From Bugula neritina (Eukaryota > Bryozoa > Gymnolaemata > Cheilostomatida > Bugulidae), in contig OZ037765.1 of the NCBI GenBank assembly GCA_964035545.1, positions 186,001-250,000 of the forward strand: DNA of 64,000 bases. Reading direction: 5' to 3'. The notes under the pieces were generated by a model. It saw only the letters and a program-made list of their open reading frames with translations, was not told the origin of the DNA and ran no database searches. Made by a program: the position numbers and the translations under genes. Within the stretch, counting starts at the first letter, position 1; the number at the start of each line of letters is the position of its first letter. This document shows, one piece after another, positions 1 to 9,987 of the stretch.

Positions 1-1263
1 TAAGAACCCTTTCCTGTCGGAGTTGTCTGTCACAATAGTCTGATACTTTGTGGGAATTGACGACGTGGCTGCGATGACTCCATGGCCTGATGACAACAAA
101 TAAATAACAATAAGCAAATAACCAAAATAATCGTTTTGATAATCAAATGAAGTCTTGAGAAAATTACTGCAAAGTTTGAACTTAAAATTGAAACCAAGCA
201 GCCGCAATGTACAATAAACTGAATTATATTTACTCAAATATTACATACGAAAGCTCATATAATTTAAAATATTTGCCTAAACTTTCAGCCCTACTTGCTG
301 TCACTAAATCTTACTACTGACAACTATCAATGTTGGGCAGACAAACTAAATGGATCACAGCAGCAATATACTGTTATCCCTTTACATGAGACACCATAAC
401 ACACTCCACCAGTAAGTGTCAACCTCTCATCAGTAAGTGTCAACCTCTCAGCAGTAAGTGTCAACCTCTCATCAGTAAGTGTCAACCTCTCATTAGTGAG
501 TGTCAACCTCTCATCAGTAAGTGTCAACCTCTCATCAGTAAGTGTCAACCTCTCATTAGTAAGTGTCAACCTCTCATCAGTAAGTGTCAACTTCTTATCA
601 GTAAGTGTCAACCTCTCATCAGTAAGTATAAGTATAAATATTATATTTAATAATCATAATTATAATCTAAAGATTCAAAGTAGACTGAAAAGTAAATCAT
701 GATGATGATGAATGTCAATACCAATATTATAATATATAATAATCATAATAATATTAAATTTAATAATCATACTGACTAACACATGCAAAAATTATAATTA
801 TCACAATTATAGTAATAACCTAGTTTAATGACTAATCCCCTTACAACTTCACTTCTTGACAGTGACTAATTTTTATGTATAGTTATACTTATAGTTATTA
901 GTTCTACTCAAGTTATAACTCTTAAAATAGATCTATTAGTATTTATACTTATATTTATAGCGAGTTATAGTAATAATACTGATACTAATACTAATAGTAA
1001 TAGTAATACCTATACAATAGTAATACTAATACTAATACTAATAGTTATACTTATTACTTGTAATAATAGCAATATTGATATTAATACTCATACGTTTCAA
1101 ATTTGTAACACTAATAGCAAAACTAGTACTGATACTAATACTAATACTAATACTAATAGTAATACTAATACTAATAGTAATAGTAATACTTTATTACTTA
1201 TACTAATAGAATTAGTATTGCCATAATGATGCCAAGTTTAGACAAAAAGAATAATCCTGCTAG
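1..1263. other. Intergenic, AT-rich, one minisatellite
   Basis: I see no convincing coding exon here. The stretch holds the 21-bp minisatellite at 410-628 and, from about 720 to 1200, low-complexity runs of short TAATAC/TAATAG-type motifs. The open frames across the minisatellite are by-products of a repeat unit divisible by three. Confidence 0.6.
410..628 (+). repeat. 21-bp minisatellite, about 10 copies, intron-like unit
   Basis: The unit starts GTAAGTGTCAACCTCTCA and ends TCA before the next G, so on the plus strand every unit reads donor (GTAAGT), pyrimidine tract, CAG, then donor again. No gene was found around it, so a transcript could not be assigned. Confidence 0.9.
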
Positions 1264-1319
1264 TTACAGCAAAAAATATATAAAACAATTAAAAAAAATC
1301 ATCACGTATAATGTTTCAC

Positions 1320-1425
1320 CTTTGTGAATTCTTCCAGCATAATTTGCATGAATTCTTTTTAGAACGTCTTCATTTACTACTTTCACGCTGTCCACCATGT
1401 TGGCAATTTCTATGACGACCGCAAG
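1320..1425 (-). CDS. Putative internal exon, unknown gene (partial)
   Basis: On the minus strand a 106-bp open segment is bounded by an acceptor (ACCACAG at 1426-1432) and a donor (GTGAAA from 1319 downwards). It encodes about 35 residues with protein-like composition, including VVIEIANMVDSVKVVNEDVL followed by KRIHANYAGRIHK. I do not recognise the family. No flanking exons were found, so this could be one exon of a gene extending left of the window, a remnant, or chance. It lies divergently upstream of the NAA50-like gene. Confidence 0.35.
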
Positions 1426-1559
1426 CTGTGGTGTCATCAAATACATTATTAACTTATAAACATATTTTTTTATTATCAAAATGTTTAAAATAAAACAAAT
1501 TGTATTATACATTTTCTGCTGATCAAAAAAAAGTCGAATTTTGTGAAACACACTTTTAT

Positions 1560-2120
1560 TCCTCTACCGCTCCGTTTCCTTCAGTTTGAAGTTGAATAAT
1601 TTTTGTGTCTAACTCGAAGTCGAAGCCAATAGCAACTCGCCTCTAAATTTAACTCCTTTCCGCTCAACTTTTGATTTCTAAACATTCACTTTTAATCAAT
1701 TGTCATTTATTAGGTTTAAAATTGTAGTAGCTTGTTTTGTATTTTTAGTTACCCTGATTAGTTGTGAGTTTAAGTTGAACTCGAACTTGGGCTATACTGA
1801 TACTCAGTCTCACACTGACACTGATAGTGATACGTCTGTACTAATACGTAGGCAATAGTGAGTTGCACTCACACTGTCACAATTTTAGCTTGAATGTGGT
1901 GAGAACTGTAAGACAATAAGACATAAGTATAGCCATTACTAATAGTAATAGTGACTAATACTATAACTATAAGTATTAGTATAACTATAAGAATTTGTAT
2001 AACTCCAAAACTCACTCAGTTGATGAAACTGTAAGTGTAAGTCTAAATTTCACGAATTAAACTTAACGTTAGTACAAGATCAAAATTATTAAACATCAAA
2101 TACTCAATAAATAAACAAAT
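1560..2120. promoter_or_regulatory. Upstream region of NAA50-like gene
   Basis: This non-coding stretch between the orphan minus-strand exon and the NAA50-like start codon must contain that gene's promoter and 5' UTR. I see no clear TATA box or other assignable motif, only short repeated TAGTAATAG-type motifs around 1940-1990. Confidence 0.35.
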
Positions 2121-3743
2121 ATGTCAACTGATGTTAGCAGCACAACCGAAACCAATTCAAATCACAGCTTAAAGCAGAAAGGCAAAAGGTAAGCACACAT
2201 TTATTAAGAGTATCAATCATTGTTATTATCAGTGATAAACATAAATACAAATTATTTAAAATATAAGTTAGGATATACTATAATAATAGGCAAAACGGTA
2301 CGAGTATAGACAATCACAATCACGGTGATACTTTTTGATTGGCATACAATTCTGAAAATTGCTGTATTATAACTACGAAAATGGTCAAACTGGGTTGGGG
2401 ATATTTGTGACAAAAAAGATATTTTAAAGTTTTTGAAACTCCGACATGAGTTTTCAATGTTTATATTTTAATTTTTCTTGACATTTTACTTTTGGCTCAA
2501 ACATTTATCTATTTATCTATTACTTACCACTCAGATTATGGGCGGTTTGAAACAAAGTATTGGAGATGCAAGAAATATTTTTGCAACTGAGAGCAGAGTA
2601 GGGTAGAGTAATATTTTAATATAGTAAAGTAATATTATATTATATTTGAAGATATACAATGGAACTCGGGGATGTAACTCCACACAATATCCAACAGTTG
2701 AAGAAACTAAACCAAGTAGTTTTCCCTGTCAGTTACAACAGCAAGTTCTATAAAGATGTGCTAGAGCTGGGGGAGTTGGCCAAGCTGGGTACGTCACATG
2801 ACATGTCACATGACACTATAGTATGTTGAATATCCTACTTGAATACTTATAACATATACACCTGCTAATTGGTGGTCTTGTTTTATGGCAGCATATTTCC
2901 AAGATATAGTTGTGGGCGGAGTCTGTTGTCGTGTGGACACAACTGAAGGTGTTCGCTCTCTCTACATCATGACCCTGGGGGTACTTGCCCCTTACAGGAG
3001 ATATGGACTAGGTAAGTGTGTTTGAAGTTCAGCAGGTAATGAAGAGTTGTCTGCTCTTTTGAAATAAATATTATTGCTTGTCCACACTGTTCCCTCCCCC
3101 TTTTATATAGACTACTGCAGTACAGAGTCATATAGAGTTTACTAATCTGCTGTGTTAACTGATGCAAGGAGTTAACAGTTGAGGTCAATGTAAAGTTCAG
3201 TTGCATTTGTTCTACTGGTTATCATTAGCTAATCTATTAGCTAAACGCTGTGCATCAACTCTTCCCAGGTTCCATGATGCTGAGGCATATTTTGGACAGA
3301 TGCGAGAAAGATGGCAACTTAGAGAGTGTCTACCTGTAAGTTTACAAAATGTTAATAGTAGAAGTACTAGTACTAGTAGTAGTAGAAGTACTAGTAGTAG
3401 TAGTAGTAGAAGTACTAGTGGTAGTAGTAGTAATAGTGCTAGTAGTACTATGAGTAGTAGTAGTAGTAGTAGTAGTACTAGTAGTAGTAATAGTACTAGC
3501 ACTACTAGTAGTGCTAGTACTACTAGTAGTGCTAGTACTACTAGTAGTGCTAGTACCCAGTAAACAAATATCCCCTCTCTCTCTCTCATATCTAGACACG
3601 TACAAATCAGCAATGAAGATGCCATCAAGTTCTATGAAAAGTTTGGATTCAGTGTGGTGGAGAAGAAAGAGAATTACTACAAGAGAATAGAACCTGCAGA
3701 CGCTTTCGTTTTAAAGAAAATACTAAAGAAGTCGGAGGAATAA
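2121..3743 (+). CDS. NAA50: N-alpha-acetyltransferase 50 (NAA50/San-like)
   Basis: Five exons (2121-2188, 2652-2788, 2892-3011, 3269-3335, 3596-3743) join in phase to 179 residues. The product is a GNAT-fold enzyme that in the family acetylates N-terminal Met-Leu/Met-Lys-type proteins and works with the NatA complex, including in sister-chromatid cohesion. Diagnostic segments are MELGDVTPHNI, FPVSYNSKFYKDVLELGELA, VCCRVD, LYIMTLGVLAPYRRYGLGSM and NYYKRIEPADAFVL. The RRYGLG part is the acetyl-CoA loop (R/Q-x-x-G-x-G). The start at 2121 adds about 25 residues before the usual family start MELGD (human begins MKGSRIELGD); an internal ATG at 2661 is the alternative. Intron 4 is filled by a TAG-rich trinucleotide repeat. 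AATAAA at 3835-3840 is a plausible poly(A) signal about 90 bp after the stop. The identification is firm. Confidence 0.95.
3347..3562. repeat. (TAG)n-type trinucleotide repeat, NAA50 intron 4
   Basis: Imperfect runs of AGTAGTAGT and ACTAGTAGTGCT fill almost the whole intron between exons 4 and 5. Because the period is three, all frames look open on both strands (poly-Ser/Thr or Leu/Val peptides); these are not genes. Confidence 0.9.
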
Positions 3744-3834
3744 GTCACATGGTTTTTATTTCCTGTCACATGACCCCTTTTCATTTATCACTATCCAGTA
3801 TATTTTCATTGATGCTGATACTTATTGAAGTTGA

Positions 3835-3840
3835 AATAAA
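3835..3840 (+). terminator. Candidate poly(A) signal of NAA50-like gene
   Basis: A canonical AATAAA lies about 90 bp after the stop codon. Confidence 0.6.
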
Positions 3841-3876
3841 CAACATTTACTGAAGACAAAACATTTATTGCAAATC

Positions 3877-4104
3877 CTTAGTGTAAGTGTATAAATCGTT
3901 AGTGTAAGTGTATAAATCCTTAGTGTAAGTGTATAAATCCTTAGTGTAAGTGTATAAATCCTTAGTGTAAGTGTACAAATCCTTAGTGTAAGTGTATAAA
4001 TCCTTAGTGTAAGTGTATAAATCCTTAGTGTAAGTGTACAAATCCTTAGTGTAAGTGTATAAATCCTAAGTGTAAGTGTATAAATCCTTAGTGTAAGTGT
4101 ATAA
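3877..4104 (+). repeat. 21-bp minisatellite downstream of NAA50
   Basis: The unit GTAAGTGTATAAATCCTTAG plus T is repeated about 11 times. In the plus orientation it has the same donor-like start and AG-ending shape as the intronic arrays, although it lies just beyond the inferred end of the NAA50-like transcript. Confidence 0.9.
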
Positions 4105-4413
4105 AAGTGTATTTCAAAATATTAGAACATCAACATGGTTTGCCAAAACATGTAAAATATAATTAGCAATAATACCAGTAATTATTTAGTGTAGAGTAGG
4201 AATGTAAGTGTAAGTTGGAATATAAACTAGTAGATAAATGTAAATGAAAATACAAGACATAAGAAGTAAAATTGGCAGCACAGTTTGGGTTGAATAAGAA
4301 GATTAAGTTAAAATCTAAACTAAAGGAATGATTTCGTATTCAACTCCTATCATGTTAGCTGGGAGTCGTGTGATGGTTTGAATCAAGGAGTGACAACTCC
4401 AAAGTTATTAGTT

Positions 4414-4502
4414 ATGTTGGCTAAAAGGCAAGCAGTGGGATCAGCAGTGAAGGGTAATGTTCCGGAATACGACACGATTTCCAAGAATTATAAAAACAAC
4501 AG
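4414..4502 (+). CDS. Putative first coding exon, unknown gene (partial)
   Basis: An ATG opens a 29-codon segment (begins MLAKRQAVGSAVKGNVPEYD) that ends in a good donor, AACAACAG|GTGAGA. The composition looks protein-like and the donor is strong, but no continuing plus-strand exon was found; beyond it lies the nicotinic receptor gene on the opposite strand. It may be a small nested or overlapping gene, a remnant, or chance. Confidence 0.35.
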
Positions 4503-4504
4503 GT

Positions 4505-4807
4505 GAGAACAACTCCAACATGTGAGCAGAATATTGTGATGAAATGATGGGTAGACCAAAGCAATACGACTATAAAACCCTGCATATTATGTAATGGTAA
4601 TCATAGCTGCTAAAAACACTATCTGGGGTTTTCCTCCCCTGGCGATAGAAGTGTTTCATCAATTGACAAGAGATAGTATATACAAATATGAAAGTTGAAA
4701 AGTTTGAGTTAAACAACTGCACAGTGCAAATAGCCCATAGTTCATGTTGCCCATGTGAAGCTGGACCAGTCTGACTACCAGCCCGGCCATCAGCCCGACT
4801 ACTGGGA
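4505..4807. other. 3' flank of the nicotinic receptor gene
   Basis: This is presumably the 3' UTR of the minus-strand receptor gene. I see no canonical poly(A) signal and no coding sequence. Confidence 0.4.
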
Positions 4808-7800
4808 CTACCAGGACTTGGGGTGCAGAGTGATGACAGAGGTGACTATAATAGCTAGTAGCAGTAGAATGAGTCCCCCTGTACGGTCTATCACCATGGC
4901 CAGTTGCAGCCACTCTGACTTAATCTGCTCCTTGTACCTGGCGTACTGCAGCTCGTTGATGAGTGTTTTCAGCACCTCCTTCATGCCATCAAAGTTCTTC
5001 CCCGTCTCCTGTAAACACACAACACACTGTATCCACCCCTGTAAGCACACAACACACTGTATCCACTCCTGTAAACACACAACACACTGTATCCACCCCT
5101 GTAAGCACACAACACACTGTATCCACTCCTGTAAACACACAACACACTGTATCCACCCCTGTAAACACACAACTAGATACTAGCACTGCCTGTCACCAGA
5201 GTAGCTAGCCTCAGTGTCAAACTACTGCCACACACTCACATTAGGGGTGGTGTGGTTCTGAGCAGCAGCGTCCCCTCCCTCCTGAGAATCTACGTCCGTC
5301 ATCTCTGTCAGCTCCGTCTCATCATCCTCTCTGCTCGACTGTCTCTGCGCCGTAGACCGAAGAGATCGCTCAAGATGGAGGAGCTCATAGTCATAGCGAC
5401 TTGTGCGTCCCTTAGCACAGCAGATGTACCCCAGTCTGTCTATGCAGCACTGTGTAATATAACATAGTATAACACTATATAATATATCATAGTATAATAC
5501 TATATAATATAACATAGTATAATACTATATAATATAACATAGTATAATACTATATAATATAACATAGTATAATACTATATAATATATCATAGTATAATAC
5601 TATATAATATATCATAGTATAATACTATATAATATAACATAGTATAATACTATATAATATAACATAGTATAATACTATATAATATATCATAGTATAATAT
5701 TATATAATATATCATAGTATAATACTATATAATATAACATAGTATAATACTATATAATATAACATAGTATAATACTATATAATATAACACAGTATAATAC
5801 TATATAATATAACATAGTATAATACTATATAATATATCATAGTATAATATTATATAATATATCATAGTATAATACTATATAATATAACATAGTATAATAC
5901 TATATAATATAACATAGTATAATATTATATAATATATTATAGTATAATACTATATAATATATCATAGTATAATACTATATAATATATCATAGTATAATAC
6001 TATATAATATATCATAGTATTATACTATATAATATATCATAGTATAATACTATATAATATATCATAGTATTATACTATATAATATATCATAGTATAATAC
6101 TATATAATATAACATAGTATAATACTATATAATATAACATAGTATAATACTATATAATATAACATAGTATAATACTATATAATATATCATAGTATAATAC
6201 TATATAATATATCATAGTATAATACTATATAATATAACATAGTATAACACTATATAATATATCATAGTATAATATTATATAATATAACACAGTATAACAC
6301 GGAATAATGACTCACTATACGAAGAATACGAGGAACTCTGACAGACTTTGATTCTCCGGTTCCTATGACAACCGAGAGACAGGACAGCAGCAAACTCATG
6401 AACAGAATGATGAGTAGACCAGTGTAGTAGTGTACTGTAACAATACTATACCTAGTAGTAGTGTGCCGTAACAATACTATACCTAGTAGTAGTGTGCCGT
6501 AACAATACTATACCTAGTAGTAGTGTGCCGTAACAATACTATACCTAGTAGTAGTGTGCCGTAACAATACTATACCTAGTAGTAGTGTGCCGTAACAATA
6601 CTATACCTAGTAGTAGTGTGCCGTAACAATACTATACCTAGTAGTAGTGTGCCGTAACAATACTATACCTAGTAGTAGTGTGCCGTAACAATACTATACC
6701 TAGTAGTAGTGTGCCGTAACAATACTATACCTAGTAGTAGTGTGCCGTAACAATACTATACCTAGTAGTAGTGTGCCGTAACAATACTATACCTAGTAGT
6801 AGTGTGCCGTAACAATACTATACCTAGTAGTAGTGTGCCGTAACAATACTATACCTAGTAGTAGTGTGCCGTAACAATACTATACCTAGTAGTAGTGTGC
6901 CGTAACAATACTATACCTAGTAGTAGTGTGCCGTAACAATACTATACCTAGTAGTAGTGTGCCGTAACAATACTATACCTAGTAGTAGTGTGCCGTAACA
7001 ATACTATATCTAGTAGTAGTGTGCCGTAACAATACTATACCTAGTAGTAGTGTGCCGTAACAATACTATACCTAGTAGTAGTGTACTGTAACAATATCAA
7101 ACCTACACACAAGTGGCACGTTGCCCAGAGAAAATGCCGGGAAGAAGTCCTCAGCCATCTCGAACATGATGGCTACGACGACGAGCATTAGTCCTCCTGC
7201 AAACAAGAGCAAACCTCCGCATTACTCAGACTCATCAGCAGATGACAAGGTAACAGATACAGAGGATACGATTGGTTACCGAGAGTGAGCTTCTCATTGG
7301 AGGACGGAGGCAGGAAGTGAATGACAGGGATGACAAACATGCAGACGGCAGCCGGAGCTACGAAGAGCCGGTAGTAGTATGAGCCCTTCCTCGCCACACG
7401 AACACTGATGGTGAGTTCAGTGAAGGTCTCGGTGTCGCTGAGAATGAGGTCATTGGCCTTGACTGTGAAGTTCTGCAGTTTCCAGCTCGGGTGTCGGCCG
7501 TAGAAGGCCAGACTCTGCGTGGTCTCTTGTACCTCCAGTTCTATCTGTATACAGTGTACCAGTAGAGAGTAGAGAGTCATACAGTACTAGTAGAGAGTAG
7601 AGAGTCATACAGTATCAGTGGAGAGTAGAGAGTCATACAGTACTAGTAGAGAGACATACAGTACTAGTAGAGAGTAGAAAGTCATAGAGTACTAGTAGAG
7701 AGTAGAGAGACATACAATACTAGTAGAGAGTCATAGAGTACTAGTAGAGAGTAGAAAGTCATAGAGTACTAGTAGAGAGTAGAGAGTCATACAGTACTAG

Positions 7801-9987
7801 TAGAGAGTAGAGAGTCATACAGTACCAGTGGAGAGTAGAGATACATACAGTACTAGTAGAGAGTAGAGAGTCATACAGTACCAGTAGAGTCATACAGTAC
7901 CAGTAGAGAGTAAGAGACATACAGTACTAGTAGAGAGACATACAGTACTAGTAGAGAGTAGAGAGTCATACAGTACTAGTAGAGAGTAGAGAGTCATACA
8001 GTACTAGTAGAGAGTAGAGAGTCATACAGTACTAGTAGAGAGTCATACAGTACCAGTAGAGAGTAGAGAGACGTACCCGTCTGTTGGGCTCAGACCAGGA
8101 CCCGAACTGTATCAAGCAGGTGTTGACGTCAAAAGGGAAGCTGATGAGATTGAGCTCACAGGGGGTGCGGGACACGAGGCCGAACGTGTGGTAGAGAGTT
8201 CCGTTGCTGAAGACAGTCACCTTGGGTGAGTGCAGAGTCTTAGCAGAGTCAGCCCCTACGCTGTTGAACACCTGAACATCCGGCAGCCAGAGTTTCTCTG
8301 GCAGCACTGAGATGGACATCAGGTCTTCGTAGGCTTGCGGATCCCACTTTAATCTTTCATCTGTCCATGACTGTAACAGCATAGTGTAGTGTGACTGTGT
8401 GACAGTGTAGTGCAACAGTGTAGTGTAACAGTCTAGTGTGACTGTGTGACAGTGTAGTGTGACAGCGTAGTGTGACTGTGTGACAGTGTAGTGTGACAAT
8501 GTAGTGTGCCAATATAGTGTGACAGTATAGTGTAACAGTGTAGTGTAACACTGTAGTGTGACAGTGTAGTGTGACAGTGTAGTGTGACAGTGTAGTGTGA
8601 CAGTGTAGTGTGACAGTGTAGTGTGACAGTGTAGTGTAACACTGTAGTGTGACAGTGTAGTGTAACACTGTAGTGTGACACTGTAGTGTGACAGTGTAGT
8701 GTGACAGGATATATAAATACCAGACTGGGGTAGAGGGCAGCTGTCATCATTCCCTGCTTTTCATCCTGAAATACATAAATATAATTATATCTAGTAGAAC
8801 TGTAGTATATACTGAGTAGTAATAAATATACATCTAGTAGAACTGTAGAATACACTGAGTAGTGATGAATAGACATCTAGTAGAACTGTAGTATATATAC
8901 TGAGTAGTAATGAATAGATATCTAGTAGAACTGTAGTATATATACTGAGTAGTAATGAATAGACATCTAGTAGAACTGTAGTATACACTGAGTAGTAATG
9001 AATAGACATCTAGTAGAACTGTAGTATATACTGAGTAGTAATGAATAGATATCTAGTAGAACTGTAGTATATACTGAGTAGTAATGAATAGACATCTAGT
9101 AGAACTGTAGTATATACTGAGTAGTAATGAATAGATATCTAGTAGAACTGTAGTATATACTGAGTAGTAATGAATAGATATCTAGTAGAACTGTAGTATA
9201 TACTGAGTAGTAATGAATAGATATCTAGTAGAACTGTAGTATATACTGAGTAGTAATGAATAGACATCTAGTAGAACTGTAGTATATACTGAGTAGTAAT
9301 GAATAGACATCTAGTAGAACTGTAGTATATACTGAGTAGTAATGAATAGATATCTAGTAGAACTGTAGTATATACTGAGTAGTAATGAATAGATATCTAG
9401 TAGAACTGTAGTATATACTGAGTAGTAATGAATATACATCTAGTAGAACTGTAGTATATACTGAGTAGTAATGAATAGATATCTAGTAGAACTGTAGTAT
9501 ATACTGAGTAGTAATGACTTACAATATCAAGCAGGTAGTTCATTCCTAGAAACAGTTGCACTTTCAGTGGTTTCGTACTATCAACTATGGGAATGACTCC
9601 AGTATCATAGTTTGAGTCATTAAAGAGTGCTTTATGCAGATTTGATTCAACTTTATATGATTGTCCATGACTAGGAGGGGCACAAAAGAAGACAATTCCT
9701 ACAATAATAATAATAAACAGATCAGGAATTGAAGTACATTAGCCAATAGTACAGCTTTCAGGCTGCAAGTCAAACCAAGTCGTGGGCCAAATCTTAACTC
9801 AAATCAAGTCCAAGTCAGGCCAACCAGTTTCTTCAGTTTATGCCTTCAATTTGAATAGATTCCCACCTTGTAGTTTAATCAAACATACACACACCCATGC
9901 ATATGAGATGAAGACTCAAAACTGAGCATGATTACCTGCTACAGCCACAGTTAGCGTGACCATGTCTGCGAATCTGGACCTCCCCAT
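4808..9987 (-). CDS. Nicotinic acetylcholine receptor-like (Cys-loop) subunit
   Basis: Nine minus-strand exons (9936-9987, 9523-9698, 8721-8765, 8370-8077, 7544-7280, 7196-7107, 6434-6316, 5449-5240, 5008-4808) join in phase to 483 residues. The product is a pentameric ligand-gated channel subunit at the plasma membrane. Visible in order are: a signal peptide (MGRSRFADMVTLTVAVAG); LGMNYLLDI; loop A (LWLPDVQVF); the Cys-loop CELNLISFPFDVNTC with 13 residues between the cysteines; loop B GSWSEP; TM1; SNEKLTLG at the cytoplasmic end of TM2 with the -1' Glu typical of cation channels; TM3; a short intracellular loop of about 100 residues with acidic/Ser stretches; and TM4 (LILLLLAIIVTSVITL). Loop C lacks the vicinal Cys pair, so this is a non-alpha type subunit. 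Seven of the eight introns contain tandem arrays or sit beside them; intron 5 (83 bp) and intron 1 are clean. Confidence 0.95.
5012..5172 (-). repeat. 30-bp minisatellite at acceptor of receptor intron 8
   Basis: On the minus strand each unit contains GTGTGTTGTGTGTTTACAG, which is also the true acceptor immediately before exon 9 (5008), followed by GAGTGG or GGGTGG where the exon itself starts GAGACGG. About five decoy copies of the acceptor therefore precede the real one. The open frames on both strands follow from the 30-bp period. Confidence 0.9.
5456..6300 (-). repeat. 25-bp AT-rich minisatellite, receptor intron 7
   Basis: More than 30 copies of a unit reading AGTATAATACTATATAATAT plus ATCAT on the plus strand, with ATCAT/AACAT variants. 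The unit is partly self-complementary, so long hairpins are possible. It fills nearly the whole intron. Confidence 0.95.
6432..7092 (-). repeat. 31-bp minisatellite spanning the acceptor of receptor intron 6
   Basis: About 21 nearly identical units. On the minus strand a unit reads GTATAGTATTGTTACGGCAC then ACTACTACTAG. The unit next to exon 7 differs by having TTACAG, the true acceptor, followed by exon bases TACACTACTAC, and the repeated units carry those same exon bases. The array therefore copied the end of the intron plus the first 11 bases of the exon. Confidence 0.95.
7560..8070 (-). repeat. About 28-bp minisatellite, receptor intron 4
   Basis: Variable-length units built from AGTAGAGAGTAGAGAGTCAT on the plus strand. 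Transcribed, a unit reads GTACTGTATGACTCTCTACT followed by CTCTACTAG: donor-like start, strong pyrimidine tract and AG. The real donor (GTACGTCTCTCTACTCTCTA) starts the array. Confidence 0.9.
8378..8706 (-). repeat. 13-bp minisatellite, receptor intron 3
   Basis: The unit CAGTGTAGTGTGA is repeated about 25 times with small variants. Its minus-strand reading is a run of CACACTACACTGT. Several overlapping open frames rich in Tyr, Cys and His are shadows of this array. Confidence 0.95.
8784..9520 (-). repeat. 43-bp minisatellite, receptor intron 2
   Basis: About 17 copies. On the minus strand a unit starts GTATATACTACAGTTCTACT and ends CATTACTACTCA before the next G. The true donor is GTAAGTCATTACTACTCAG, so the last part of the repeat unit matches the first 19 bases of the intron. 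Confidence 0.95.

Noticed and set aside
410-628. CRISPR-like array
   Set aside because: Units are head-to-tail with no variable spacers, and the genome is animal.
327-702. LTLTDER repeat protein (minus) and SVNLSSV repeat protein (plus)
   Set aside because: Both come from the same 21-bp array read on opposite strands; no gene context.
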